Shown piece by piece: positions 33,710 to 43,284 of a stretch of 64,000 nt of DNA. The notes below the pieces were generated by a model. It saw nothing but the letters and a program-made list of their open reading frames with translations. It was not told the origin of the DNA and ran no database searches. Every line of letters starts with the position of its first letter. Position 1 is the stretch's first letter. Both the position numbers and the translations under genes were made by a program. The stretch is from Denitrobaculum sp965232285 (GTDB taxonomy: Bacteria > Pseudomonadota > Alphaproteobacteria > Kiloniellales > Kiloniellaceae), in NCBI GenBank assembly GCA_965232285.1, contig CBDDPL010000004.1, forward strand, positions 1,240,001 through 1,304,000. The letters run 5' to 3'.

Positions 33710-35098
33710 ATGTTCAGGAACGGCTCCAGATCCCTTGCATTCCGCCTGATTGCCGGGGCGGCGCTCTGGTGCCTGGCGGGCCTGGCTGGTGGCGGCTTCG
33801 TGCTTTCCTCGCTCTTCAGCGAGTATGTTGAGCGCAGTTTCGACAGCCGGCTGATCGTTCTGCTGGAGAGCCTGGTCGCCGCCAGTGACATCGATGGGGA
33901 AGGGCGCCTGCAGATCGGCACCGCACTGGGCGAGTCTCGCTTCGAGCTGCCCTATTCCGGCTGGTACTGGCAGATTTCCCAACCGGTTTCTCAGCCGGGT
34001 CCGGGCGTTGACGCCGTTCTCTCGGCACCGCTTCGCTCACGCTCGCTCTGGGACGGCACCTTGCCGGACAGCGCGAAGCGCGGGGACAGAGGCATGTGGC
34101 GCGAGAACGTGCCGGGGCCCGACGGTCAGAGCCTGCGTCTGATCACGCGTGAAATCACTCTGGATGGCGTCGACGTGGCCCTGAACTTTGCCGTCGCCGG
34201 CGACCGTGCGGAGATTGCCGCCGATATCACGCGCTTCAATTCAACTCTTGCCTGGTCCTTGGGGCTGCTTGGTGCCGGGCTGGTGCTGGCGATGTTTCTG
34301 CAGGTGCGCTTCGGGCTGCAGCCTCTGGGGCGCATCCAGGAGGCTTTGGCGGAGATCCGCTCCGGCCGCGACGATCAATTGAGAGGGCCTTTTCCCAGCG
34401 AAATCGAGCCTTTGGCGGATGAAGTCAATGCCCTGCTGGAGCATAACAGTGCCGTGGTGGAGCGGGCGCGGACTCACGTCGGCAATCTGGCCCATGCCCT
34501 GAAAACCCCGCTCTCGGTTCTGCTGAATGAGTCGGCGGCCTCGACGGAGCCTCTGGCCGATACGGTCAGCCAGCAGACCGTCCTGATGCAGCGGCACGTC
34601 GATCACTATCTCGTGCGCGCCCGAACCGCCGCCAGCGGTGGCGTCCTCGGGGTCAGGACCGAAGTCGCGCAGGTGCTCGAGGATCTGCGGCGGACGCTGC
34701 TGCGTATCCATGCCCGCCGCGAGATCGGCATCGAGATCCAGTGCGATCCGGAGCTGCTGTTCCGGGGCGAGCGGCAGGATCTGGAGGAAATGCTCGGCAA
34801 TCTGCTGGACAATGCCTGTAAGTGGGCGGATTCGGAGGTCCGGGCGAAAGTGGAGCTGCGTGACGGCGAGCTGCTGCTGAGCGTGGATGACGACGGCCCC
34901 GGTTTGCCGCCCGGCCGGCGAGAGGAGGTCCTGCAGCGAGGTAAGCGGCTGGATGAATCGGTGCCGGGCTCGGGGTTGGGCCTCTCGATCGTGTCGGATA
35001 TCGCGGGACTTTACGACGGAAAGCTCGCGCTTTCCGAATCGCCGGCCAAGGGTCTGCGGGTGCTCCTGACCCTGCCAGGCGTGAGGAAATCTCCATAA
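33710..35098 (+). CDS. PhoQ-like sensor histidine kinase
   Basis: 462 residues. N-terminal membrane helix (AFRLIAGAALWCLAGLAGGGFVL), a periplasmic sensor region about 30-165, second helix (WSLGLLGAGLVLAMFLQV), a HAMP linker, the H-box VGNLAHALKTPLSVLLNE (PhoQ-type HALKTP), and ATPase boxes NLLDNACKWA, DDGPGL and GSGLGLSI. Start ATG 33710 overlaps nothing, and the regulator stop is 4 bases before. In PhoQ-like systems the periplasmic patch senses divalent metals or peptides; together with His-rich and PepSY proteins this supports a metal/envelope role. Confidence 0.92.
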   Translation: MFRNGSRSLAFRLIAGAALWCLAGLAGGGFVLSSLFSEYVERSFDSRLIVLLESLVAASDIDGEGRLQIGTALGESRFELPYSGWYWQISQPVSQPGPGVDAVLSAPLRSRSLWDGTLPDSAKRGDRGMWRENVPGPDGQSLRLITREITLDGVDVALNFAVAGDRAEIAADITRFNSTLAWSLGLLGAGLVLAMFLQVRFGLQPLGRIQEALAEIRSGRDDQLRGPFPSEIEPLADEVNALLEHNSAVVERARTHVGNLAHALKTPLSVLLNESAASTEPLADTVSQQTVLMQRHVDHYLVRARTAASGGVLGVRTEVAQVLEDLRRTLLRIHARREIGIEIQCDPELLFRGERQDLEEMLGNLLDNACKWADSEVRAKVELRDGELLLSVDDDGPGLPPGRREEVLQRGKRLDESVPGSGLGLSIVSDIAGLYDGKLALSESPAKGLRVLLTLPGVRKSP

Positions 35099-35275
35099 AT
35101 ATTTGATAATTATGAATATTATGGCTGTTCATCTACCTGAACGAGAGATGAACGGTGTGTTCAGCATCATTTCAAATTGAATAGCTTAAAGTCACGCTCA
35201 TATTCAAAAGGCACCGATGGAAGCCACTGCACCGGACCATTGACGCCGAACCACTGGAATAGAGTGAGACCAACA

Positions 35276-35752
35276 ATGACCCCTTTGAAATATGTCCTCG
35301 TCGCCGTTCTGGGCCTCTCGCTCGCCGGCTGCGCCAACAGTGAATACGGCACGAAGGAAACCGTCGGAACCCTGCTGGGCGGCGTTGGCGGTGCCGTGGC
35401 AGGTGCTCAGTTCGGCAGCGGCTCCGGACAGCTTGCGGCGACGGCCGCCGGTGCGCTGATCGGTGCCTTCATCGGTAACCAGGCGGGCAAGAGCCTCGAC
35501 CGCGCTGACAAGGCCTATGCCTATCGCGCGGAACAGGATGCGCTGGAGCACACACCTTCGGGCAACGAGGTGACCTGGAGCAATCCGGACAGCGGTAACC
35601 ACGGCACCATCAAGCCGGTTCAGACCTATCAGAACAGCCAGGGCCGCTACTGCCGTGAATACACCCACACGGTCTTCGTCGGTGGCGAGCCGCAGGAAGC
35701 CTATGGCCGCGCCTGCCGCCAGCCCGATGGCTCCTGGGAAGTGGTTGGCTGA
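35276..35752 (+). CDS. 17 kDa surface antigen-type glycine-zipper lipoprotein
   Basis: 158 residues. Lipoprotein signal MTPLKYVLVAVLGLSLAGC (lipobox LAGC). Glycine-zipper segment GTLLGGVGGAVAGAQFGSGSGQLAATAAGALIGAFIGNQAG, then a C-terminal domain QTYQNSQGRYCREYTHTVFVGGEPQEAYGRACRQPDGSWEVV, shared with the secreted protein at 15734. Matches rickettsial 17 kDa surface antigen (OmpA-like lipoproteins of alphaproteobacteria). ATG 35276; an in-frame start upstream lacks a signal. Confidence 0.9.
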   Translation: MTPLKYVLVAVLGLSLAGCANSEYGTKETVGTLLGGVGGAVAGAQFGSGSGQLAATAAGALIGAFIGNQAGKSLDRADKAYAYRAEQDALEHTPSGNEVTWSNPDSGNHGTIKPVQTYQNSQGRYCREYTHTVFVGGEPQEAYGRACRQPDGSWEVVG

Positions 35753-35809
35753 CCGGCTTTCTATTTCAATAGTTTGTGGCGCGTGTTTGAGGGTCGGTTG
35801 CAGGTGGCT

Positions 35810-36766
35810 TTACTGCCAGCAGCCGACCCTCACGATATAGGGGCGGGCATCTTTGAAGAGTTCCGCTTCACTCGCCTTTTCTCCGACCTGGGCGGTCGTG
35901 GCCGTGACCTTGTTGTTTTCCAGAAAACCAAGAACCACGCCGTTGCTGACCGCAAAACCTACATCCCGCACCACCTTGCCGGTCTGCTGGTAGGTGGAGA
36001 CCGTGTCGATCTTGGCGGTCACCACGCCGATGACGCGGCCGCTCTCGTCGATGACCGGCCCGCCGCTGTTGCCTTTGCGCACGTCGGCCTGGATCGGCAC
36101 CATCACGCCCAGCCTTGAGATCTGATAGCGTTTCAGCGTCCGTCCCGGGGTCAGGAGCGGCTTGATCGGGGCAATGCCCTGGTTGGGGTAACCCACCAGA
36201 ACGATCGGCAGATCGGTCAATTGATCGTTCTTGAGCGCGAAGGTCGCGTGGTTCTCATTCTGCAGGCTGGTCCTGAGCAGCGCCAGGTCGAAGGCGCTGC
36301 TGGTCGCTTCGACGCTCGCCTCGACCCGCCGGCCGTCGGTGGTGGTAACCGAGACCTGCGGACAGCGGGCGATCACATGATTGTTGGTCAGGATCATACC
36401 TTCCGGCGCCACGAAGAATCCGGTGCCGACGCTGATCAGACGTTTTCCGGGGGCCAGGGGTTTGCTCTGGTTCTGCAGTTTCTGGCGGATGCGCTCGACC
36501 CGCCGTTGCCTGATCTTCTCCGCTTCGGCATCGCTGACGATCTGGCCTTTGCAGTCCGATTTCAGAAGCACCTGCACATGATCGCGTTTCGCATCGAAGC
36601 AATTGACGACACTGGACGCCTGCGCTGGAGCTGGTGCAAGAGGCAGGGCGAGCGCCAGCCCCAATCCCAAGACCAGCGGTCCCATGGCCAGTGGCCCCGA
36701 GCCCAGCGGCAGCAGCCGGCAACGGCTTGCTCTGGCACGCGATCGTTTGCGGTAGAACATACCCAA
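35810..36766 (-). CDS. Periplasmic trypsin-like serine protease
   Basis: 318 residues. A hydrophobic export segment (PLVLGLGLALALPLAPAPAQA) precedes a short N-terminal region with cysteines. The chymotrypsin fold has ILTNNHVIARCPQVS (His), SSAFDLALLRT (Asp) and RKGNSGGPVIDESGRVIGVVTAK (Ser). No PDZ domain follows, unlike DegP, so it is a simple S1C-like protease. The C-terminal tail is short. It is convergent to the lipoprotein. Confidence 0.9.
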   Translation of the reverse strand: MGMFYRKRSRARASRCRLLPLGSGPLAMGPLVLGLGLALALPLAPAPAQASSVVNCFDAKRDHVQVLLKSDCKGQIVSDAEAEKIRQRRVERIRQKLQNQSKPLAPGKRLISVGTGFFVAPEGMILTNNHVIARCPQVSVTTTDGRRVEASVEATSSAFDLALLRTSLQNENHATFALKNDQLTDLPIVLVGYPNQGIAPIKPLLTPGRTLKRYQISRLGVMVPIQADVRKGNSGGPVIDESGRVIGVVTAKIDTVSTYQQTGKVVRDVGFAVSNGVVLGFLENNKVTATTAQVGEKASEAELFKDARPYIVRVGCWQ

Positions 36767-36837
36767 CTTTGCCGTCTTAGCCCCGTCTGGATCAAGCGCT
36801 TCGAGTCATTGCAACCTTGTCGGGTTTAGGGAGGAAA

Positions 36838-37647
36838 TTATACCCGCCACTTCAGGATTCGGCGTTCCAGCACCGTGATGGCGGCGCTGACCAGGACGCC
36901 GAGCAGGGAGAGGATGACCACGCCCGCGAAGAGGCGCTCCAGGTCGTAAAGGGACCCGGCTTCGAGTATGTAGGCGCCGATACCGAATTCCGCCCCGAGC
37001 ATCTCCGCCGCCACCAGCAGGATGATGGCGATGGCGAGACTGATGCGCAGGCCGGAGAGGATGCCGGGCATGGCGCCGGGAAGCACGATCTTGCGCACGA
37101 TGGAGAACCAGGTCAGGCCGAAGCTCTGTCCCATGCGGATCAGGCTGCGGTCGACGTTGTCCACGGCGCCATAGGTGGCGACCACGGTCGGAGTGAAGGT
37201 GCCGAACGCGATGAGCGCGTACTTCGAACCTTCGTCGATGCCGAACCAGATCACGAAGAGCGGCAGCAGGGCGATCTTGGGAATCGGGAAGATGGCCGCG
37301 ACAAGCGGTACCAGCCCAGCGCGGATGTAGGAAAAGAGGCCGATCAGGATCCCGACCGAGATGCCGATCCCGGCCCCCAGTGCCGCGCCCACGGTCAGTC
37401 GGGTGAGGGATGGCCCCATGTGCTTCCATAGCAGGCCCGATTGGTAGAGTTCCCCAAAGGTCTGCAGGACATCCGAAGGCTTCGGCAGGGTCAGCGACGA
37501 AATGAAGCCGCTGCGTGTTCCGGCCTCGGCCAAGGCGAGGAGCAGTAGAAAAACCACGGCGCCCATCCAGCGCCGGGACTTGGGCGCGAAACCGCCGCCG
37601 CGGAAGGCGACCTTCTGGGTGCCTGCGTTCTTCGTGCCATCAGGCAT
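36838..37647 (-). CDS. NitT/TauT-family ABC transporter permease
   Basis: 269 residues, about six helices; BPD_transp_1 signature EEGSKYALIAFGTFTPTVVATYGAV and SFGLTWFSIVRKIVLPGAMPGILSGLRISLAIAIILLVAAEML. ATG 37647 overlaps the ATPase gene by 8 bases (GGAG upstream); the longer frame start at 37662 is less likely. Third gene of a binding protein-ATPase-permease set. Confidence 0.92.
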   Translation of the reverse strand: MPDGTKNAGTQKVAFRGGGFAPKSRRWMGAVVFLLLLALAEAGTRSGFISSLTLPKPSDVLQTFGELYQSGLLWKHMGPSLTRLTVGAALGAGIGISVGILIGLFSYIRAGLVPLVAAIFPIPKIALLPLFVIWFGIDEGSKYALIAFGTFTPTVVATYGAVDNVDRSLIRMGQSFGLTWFSIVRKIVLPGAMPGILSGLRISLAIAIILLVAAEMLGAEFGIGAYILEAGSLYDLERLFAGVVILSLLGVLVSAAITVLERRILKWRV

Positions 37648-38407
37648 CGAGCAGCTCCGCATCCGCGGCCCGTGCCTCTTCGCGCATCAGGTTCCAGAGG
37701 TGTTTTTGCTGGGCCTCCAGTTCCGGGTCGCCGATACCCCGTTCGGCGAGGGGCTTGTCCAGCCGGACGATCTCCCTGATCTGCCCGGGCCGGCGGGACA
37801 GCACCACGATGGCGTGACCGAGGCGTACGGCTTCGGCGAGATTGTGGGTGACATAGACGGCGGTGAAGGGACTGCGGCTCCAGAGCGCGATCAGATCGTC
37901 CATCAGCAGCTCGCGCGTCTGGCTGTCCAGGGCGGAGAGAGGTTCGTCCATCAGCATGACGGCCGGTTTGACCGCGAGGGCGCGGGCGATGGCAACGCGC
38001 TGCTTCATGCCGCCGGAAAGCTGTTTGGGCAGAGCCCTGGCGAAGTCACTCAACTTGGTGCGCGCCAGGACATCCTCGATAATTGCGCGCCGCCGGGCGG
38101 CCGGCAGCCCGTGGTCTTCGAGTACCAGGCTGACGTTGCCTTCGACGCTGCGCCAGGGCAGCAGGGCGAAATCCTGAAAGATATAGGTCAGCGGGTTGAG
38201 ACAGTCCTCCGGCGGCGCGCCCATCTGCAGCACTTCGCCGCTGGTCGGGCGCTCCAGCCCGCCGATCATCCGCAAGAGCGTGGACTTGCCGCAGCCGGAC
38301 GGCCCGACCACGCAGACGATCTCGCCGGAAGGGATTTCCAGGTTGATTCCCTCCAGCACCGTCATGTCGCCGTAGCGATGACCGATGTTCTTGAGCTGTA
38401 GCTGCAT
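37640..38407 (-). CDS. NitT/TauT-family ABC transporter ATPase
   Basis: 255 residues. Walker A GPSGCGKSTLL, signature LSGGMKQRVAIARALAVKPAVMLMDEPLSALDSQTR, H-loop VTHNLAEAV. Partners of this class import taurine, nitrate, sulfonates, or thiamine precursors; substrate is unknown here. 53 bases follow the binding-protein gene. Confidence 0.93.
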   Translation of the reverse strand: MQLQLKNIGHRYGDMTVLEGINLEIPSGEIVCVVGPSGCGKSTLLRMIGGLERPTSGEVLQMGAPPEDCLNPLTYIFQDFALLPWRSVEGNVSLVLEDHGLPAARRRAIIEDVLARTKLSDFARALPKQLSGGMKQRVAIARALAVKPAVMLMDEPLSALDSQTRELLMDDLIALWSRSPFTAVYVTHNLAEAVRLGHAIVVLSRRPGQIREIVRLDKPLAERGIGDPELEAQQKHLWNLMREEARAADAELLDA

Positions 38408-38460
38408 GAGTAAAGACGGCGGCGCGGACTTTCGCCGGTGAAACCGCGCCGCCTGCCTTG

Positions 38461-39483
38461 TCAGGTGACGTCGACGTAGCTGTCGTCGATCAGGGTCTCC
38501 AGGGTGATCGAGGCGTCCACCAGGCCCTCGCTCTGGAACCAGGCAAGCTGATCGGCGATAGAGCCGGCGTTGAGGGCCGCGCCCCTGTTGATCCGCATGG
38601 AGCCGTTGATGATGCTCTTGGCCGCCTTCTCCAGGGGCCGGTCCACGTAGACGTAGTTGTGGATCAGCTTGACCATCTCGTCGCGCGCCGCATCGCCCTG
38701 GGACTTGTCGACCATGGCCGCGTTGAAGTCGGCTGCGCCCTGGCTGAAAGCCTCGATGAAGGCCGACGTCGTCTTGCGCTCGTTGGCCGCGTTGCTGCTG
38801 GAGGTGAAGACCGTCGTGACCTGATAGTCCGGGATGTAGCTGGCGACGTCGCCGATGATCTTGACCGCGCCGGCGCCGCCCAGGCCCTTGGCGATGTGCG
38901 GGACGATCGACCAGGCATCGACCTGACCCGACTTCAGCGCGCCGATGATGGCACCGACCTTCTGCAGCGGCTTGAACTTGACGCTGACACCTTCGGCCGC
39001 GGCGATCTTGGAGCCCATGTAGTGGAAGGAGGAGCCGCTCTGGGTCACCGCGTAGGTCTTGCCGTCGAGCCCGGCGGGGGCGGTGAGGCCCGCGTCGTAG
39101 GCTGCGTTCGAGGCAAGAATCTTCTGGCCGTCGATGCCCGCTTCCTCGGAGAGGGCGCCGCCGATGACCTTGATTGCGCCCTTCTGGGCCAGTGAGATCA
39201 GGCCACCGGAGACCGCCGTGACGGCATAGTCGATGTCCCCGGAAGCGATGGCCACCGCCATGGGCTGGGCGGCCTGGAAAAACTTGAACTCGACCTCCAG
39301 GCCCGCGTCGGCGAAATAACCGCGCTCATAGGCGACGAAACTGGCCGAATGGCTGGTGAAGCGCAGGGCGCCGACCTTGATTTTCTTGCCATGACCGGCG
39401 GCAAAGGCCGGGCCGGAGAGCGCAGTGGCGGCGGTGGCGCCACCCATGAGTGCCATTGCCTTGCGGCGGTTCAGCTTTACCAT
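38461..39483 (-). CDS. NMT1/Thi5-like ABC transporter substrate-binding protein
   Basis: 340 residues. The N-terminus MVKLNRRKAMALMGGATAATALSGPAFAAG has the look of an export signal (RR-K, hydrophobic core, AxA), perhaps Tat-like. The body is an SsuA/THI5/NMT1 fold: LRFTSHSASFVAYERGYFADAGLEVEFKFFQAAQPMAVAIASGDIDYAVTA. Substrate not determinable; the same fold serves sulfonates, nitrate and pyrimidine precursors. First of the operon. Confidence 0.9.
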   Translation of the reverse strand: MVKLNRRKAMALMGGATAATALSGPAFAAGHGKKIKVGALRFTSHSASFVAYERGYFADAGLEVEFKFFQAAQPMAVAIASGDIDYAVTAVSGGLISLAQKGAIKVIGGALSEEAGIDGQKILASNAAYDAGLTAPAGLDGKTYAVTQSGSSFHYMGSKIAAAEGVSVKFKPLQKVGAIIGALKSGQVDAWSIVPHIAKGLGGAGAVKIIGDVASYIPDYQVTTVFTSSSNAANERKTTSAFIEAFSQGAADFNAAMVDKSQGDAARDEMVKLIHNYVYVDRPLEKAAKSIINGSMRINRGAALNAGSIADQLAWFQSEGLVDASITLETLIDDSYVDVT

Positions 39484-39751
39484 CTTGGTCTCCCTCTTGC
39501 TGTTGCCGGACTGACTAGCAGGAATCCGGTCTGACTTCAGCTTCTATGTTGTGCAAACGGTCGAGCCGGGATTCGCCTCTGCGTTATGGAGTCGCTAAAG
39601 ACTTTCGCTCTATCGTGTCAGCCGCTTTGGGGGAAAAGGGCGGAAAGCCTCAGTTTCGGATCTGGCTGCCAGTGGGACGCAGAGCCCAAAAATCGCCTTT
39701 TTTTAATTGTTATTGATGTGCAAACATATCGCCGATTTTGAAAGCTGACAG

Positions 39752-40816
39752 GTGGATTTTTTGAAACTTTACAAAATCTTGCCGGCCGTCCTTTGTGTTT
39801 TTTTGCAGCCGGCCGCCGCCCAGGCGGAGCCCGATTCGCAGCCGCAGGAAAAGCCCGAAGCCGCGCGCGACGCAAAGCATACTCTGAGCTTCGTGGCCGA
39901 GAACGACCTTTTCGGCAGCACCCGCGACCGGCATTACACCCACGGCTCCAAGGTTTCCTGGCTGTGGCCGCACAGTTGGACGCCGGAGTTCGCGCACGAG
40001 GTGGCCGATTTCCTGCCCATGTTTCCCGAAGGCGGCAGCTTGCGGGTCGCCCTTTCCGCGGGTCAGAACATCTTCACGCCCGATGACATCCGAAACCCGG
40101 CGCCGCCCGAGGACACCCGGCCTTATGCGGGCTGGCTCTACACGGGCGTCGGGATCATCTCGGAAAAGGGCGACCGACTAGATTCCCTGGATCTGAACAT
40201 CGGAATCGTCGGACCGGCGTCGCTGGCGGAAAGAACCCAGAAGACCTGGCATGATTTTATCGGCTCGCCGGAACCTCTGGGATGGGGGACCCAACTCGAG
40301 AACGAACCGGGCTTCGTCCTGACCTATGAACGTCAGTGGCGTTCGCTGTTCGAATTCAGCGAGAAGAATGTCGGCCTTCTTGGCGTCTGGCCCGGTTTGG
40401 GTATCGATGTGACGCCGCATGTCGGCGGCGCGATCGGCAATGTCCTGACCTACGGCGCCGCGGGGGCGACCCTTCGCTTCGGGGAGGACCTGCGGAACGA
40501 CCTCAGCGGACCTCCACGGATCCGGCCCAGCCTGCCGGGTTCGGGCCACTTTGATCCGGTCGACCTGTTGGGCTGGTATCTCTTTGCTGGTGTCGAGGGC
40601 CGGGTCGTGGCGCGCAATATCTTTCTCGACGGCAACACCTTCGAAGACAGCCGGGATGTGGACAAGGAACTGCTGGTGGGTGATCTGCAGTTCGGTGCGG
40701 CGATGATTTTTCCGGTCGCGCGGATCGCTTATACGCATATCATCCGCTCCAAGGAATTCGAGTCCCAGGACAGCGTCGATCAGTTCGGGGCGATCAGTGT
40801 TTCCTTTAGATTTTAG
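39752..40816 (+). CDS. LpxR-like outer-membrane lipid A 3'-O-deacylase
   Basis: 354 residues. Signal peptide (KILPAVLCVFLQPAAAQA) then a 12-stranded beta-barrel of the LpxR (DUF2219) family with LSFVAENDLFGSTRDRHYTHG (the Asn/Asp/Thr-His catalytic and calcium region), DTRPYAGWLYTGVGI and the C-terminal aromatic strand GAISVSFRF. Would remove the 3' acyl chain from lipid A. Start codon is GTG 39752 or TTG 39761 (AGGTGG before it); no ATG fits. Confidence 0.88.
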   Translation: MDFLKLYKILPAVLCVFLQPAAAQAEPDSQPQEKPEAARDAKHTLSFVAENDLFGSTRDRHYTHGSKVSWLWPHSWTPEFAHEVADFLPMFPEGGSLRVALSAGQNIFTPDDIRNPAPPEDTRPYAGWLYTGVGIISEKGDRLDSLDLNIGIVGPASLAERTQKTWHDFIGSPEPLGWGTQLENEPGFVLTYERQWRSLFEFSEKNVGLLGVWPGLGIDVTPHVGGAIGNVLTYGAAGATLRFGEDLRNDLSGPPRIRPSLPGSGHFDPVDLLGWYLFAGVEGRVVARNIFLDGNTFEDSRDVDKELLVGDLQFGAAMIFPVARIAYTHIIRSKEFESQDSVDQFGAISVSFRF

Positions 40817-40947
40817 AGAGAGTTACAGGTCGCTGTTGCGGTTGTGATGGAGAGTCGCTTTTACCGATTTTTAAGACCTCATCTCCAGTGTTAGCCCACC
40901 ACCCCTGCGACCTGATGTCGGAGGCGTGGCTTGGTATCAGGCTTTGG

Positions 40948-41418
40948 ATGACGCGCATGACTGTGCTTTCGCGGGATGGATGGGGACGTCTGTCATTTTT
41001 GGTTGCCGATGACGCCGGGGTGATCCGGGCGATGATGGAGATGACACTGCTGGCCCTTGGGGCCGGGTCGGTCATTACCGCAGCCGATGGCGAAGAGGCG
41101 CTCGAAAGCCTGAAGAGAAATCCCGTCGACATGGTTGTCTCCGATCTCAACATGACACCGGTTTCCGGGCTGGAGTTCCTGCGGTCCCTGCGGGCGGTAG
41201 AAGAAGCCGATCTGGCCCGAACGCCGGTCATCGTTATGAGTGGTTACGGCGAAGGCGATGTGAAGGACGAGGTCCTGGCCGCCGGCGGTGACGCCTTCAT
41301 GACCAAACCGGTCAAGCCGGCAGCGCTCGAAGAGCAGGTTGTCGCGATCCTGAAAGCCCAGGGCCGGCTCGACGCCTTGATGGCGATGCCGCCGGCCGAA
41401 CAGAACGCCGCGGCCTGA
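40948..41418 (+). CDS. Single-domain receiver (CheY-like) protein
   Basis: About 156 residues: FLVADDAGVIRAMMEMTLLALG (acidic pair), NPVDMVVSDLNMTPVSG (phosphoacceptor Asp), VIVMSGYG and GDAFMTKPVKP. The C-terminal 25 residues are Ala-rich. No kinase adjoins it. The start is uncertain: ATG 40948 or ATG 40957, or a GTG at 40888; I see no clear ribosome site. Confidence 0.8.
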   Translation: MTRMTVLSRDGWGRLSFLVADDAGVIRAMMEMTLLALGAGSVITAADGEEALESLKRNPVDMVVSDLNMTPVSGLEFLRSLRAVEEADLARTPVIVMSGYGEGDVKDEVLAAGGDAFMTKPVKPAALEEQVVAILKAQGRLDALMAMPPAEQNAAA

Positions 41419-41422
41419 CTCC

Positions 41423-43045
41423 TTAGCGTTGCTGGCGCCGCCAGCGCTCGATCGAACGCGAGATCGTCTCCAGCGAGGTCGAATCCTCTTGCCAGGAACT
41501 GGCGAAGTCCGCCGTGTCGCTCTGCGGCCGTTTCTGCGCCGCCAGATCCGCGAAGCGGATGCGGATCGGGACCCGCACGCCTTCGCCGACCACCACGGCT
41601 TCCTGAGTGCGTAAAGAGGGCAGGCAGCTCAACATGCCCGCGGCGCTCTCGGGCAGGGCGCGTTCAACAAAGTCCTGGTCCTGCTGGTTGCCCATGCGCA
41701 GGGCGAAGAGCGTGTTGCACTGAGAGAGGATGGTTTCGGCAAGCTCTGAGGGCCGTTGGGTGACCAGGCCCAGCGAAACCCCGTATTTCCGGCCTTCCTT
41801 CGCAATCCGCGCGATGGCCTTGCGGGTCGGCCCGAAGCCGTCCTGGCGGTCGCGCGGGATGTAGCGGTGGGCTTCTTCGCAGACCATGAGGATCGGCGCG
41901 GAATCCTCCGGCGGACTCCAAAGCGCGAAGTCGAAGATGGTCCGGCAGAGCAGAGAGACCACCACATCGACGATCTCGGAGGGGACACCGGAGAGATCGA
42001 AGATGGAGACCGCTTTTCCACCCGCGGGGATCCGCAGGATCCGGGACAGTACCTGGACCATATTGTCCTTCACGGTCAGCCCGGAGAACATGAAACTGAA
42101 CCTGCGATCGTCCCGCAGGTCATTGATGCGCAGCTTCAGGCGCAGGTAGGGCGCCATCTGATCCGGTTTGCCCAGATCGCCCATGGCCTCGTCGACCCGC
42201 TCCAGGAGGGCGCTGAGGCGATAGGGCACCGGCGTGTCGACGGTCAGGGTGCGGCTTTCCTCCTCGTTCGAAACGAAAGCCCGCTTTGCATGCAGAATCG
42301 CGTCCTTCAGGATGGCCGCCTCGGCATCTCGGGCGTTTTCGTCCGGGCTGCAGAGAACTTCAATCATCTCTTCGAAATTCAACAGCCAATAGGGCATCTG
42401 CAAGTCGGTCGGTCGGATTACCTCCGCTTCCTCGCCGAAAGCCGGCCAGTATTCATTGTGGGGGTCCAGCAGGACCACGTGACCGTGAGGATGGGCTTCC
42501 AGGACGGAATGCAGCACCACCGAGAGGGCACAGGACTTACCGGATCCGGTGGTGCCCAGGATGGCGAAATGCTTACCGAGCAGTTCGTTGGTCATCACAT
42601 AGGCCGGGATGCGGGCGTCCTGATAGAGGCTGCCGATGACGACGTTCGAGGCATCGGGCCGGGCGTAGATCCGGCCAAGCTCCACATCCGTCGTCGAATA
42701 GAGTGGCGCGCCCAGGGTGGGGAAGATTGAGATGCCGCGGCGGAAGTCCTGGGCCGTGCCATCCGGTCCCTCGAAAGGCATCTCGCCGAAGAGGTCGATT
42801 TCGACCTGCCGCTCCTCGTCCGGTTTCGGCGGTGAAGAGGCCTGACGGGCGTCCAGCCGGTTCACCACACCGAAGGCGCTGGAGCGCGGCGTGTCGATCC
42901 GTACCAGGGCGCCGATCTGGACGGCCAGATCCACCTCGGCGGCACCGGAAGGGGATCCGCTACTTTCCGCGGTGACCAAAGTCGCCAAAATTCTTGAGCC
43001 GGCCACAGAGGTGACGTAGCCGGCGAGGACGGCCTGATCAGTCAA
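41423..43045 (-). CDS. HerA-like ATPase (HAS-barrel, DUF87)
   Basis: 540 residues. An N-terminal HAS-barrel-like domain (LAGYVTSVAGSRILATLV...) is followed by the P-loop HFAILGTTGSGKSCALSVVLHSVL, Walker B PILMVCEEAHRYIP, and LGLVTQRPSELAETILSQCNTLFALRMGNQQDQDFV. HerA hexamers help DNA end processing or phage defence. No NurA, Sir2 or nuclease gene neighbours it. Start TTG 43045 is supported by GGGAG six bases upstream; the frame is open further, but that part is weak. Confidence 0.88.
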   Translation of the reverse strand: MTDQAVLAGYVTSVAGSRILATLVTAESSGSPSGAAEVDLAVQIGALVRIDTPRSSAFGVVNRLDARQASSPPKPDEERQVEIDLFGEMPFEGPDGTAQDFRRGISIFPTLGAPLYSTTDVELGRIYARPDASNVVIGSLYQDARIPAYVMTNELLGKHFAILGTTGSGKSCALSVVLHSVLEAHPHGHVVLLDPHNEYWPAFGEEAEVIRPTDLQMPYWLLNFEEMIEVLCSPDENARDAEAAILKDAILHAKRAFVSNEEESRTLTVDTPVPYRLSALLERVDEAMGDLGKPDQMAPYLRLKLRINDLRDDRRFSFMFSGLTVKDNMVQVLSRILRIPAGGKAVSIFDLSGVPSEIVDVVVSLLCRTIFDFALWSPPEDSAPILMVCEEAHRYIPRDRQDGFGPTRKAIARIAKEGRKYGVSLGLVTQRPSELAETILSQCNTLFALRMGNQQDQDFVERALPESAAGMLSCLPSLRTQEAVVVGEGVRVPIRIRFADLAAQKRPQSDTADFASSWQEDSTSLETISRSIERWRRQQR

Positions 43046-43284
43046 GATAAACTCCCATCGGGCAGAAAACGACAACCCGCAGTATTTGCGCGCGCCGGTT
43101 AAGAAATGACTAGAGTGACGCCTGTTGAGAAACTCGTGAAGGTAGTGTTGACTGTGGTTAACTCTAACCAAAACGGGAGTATGGCCGCTATTGCGGGATT
43201 TCCTGGCGGTTTTTTTTGGTTGGCTGCCCGGGGCTGTGGTAATCACCACAGTCCTTTTTTCGAAGATAAGCCTGCATATAAATC

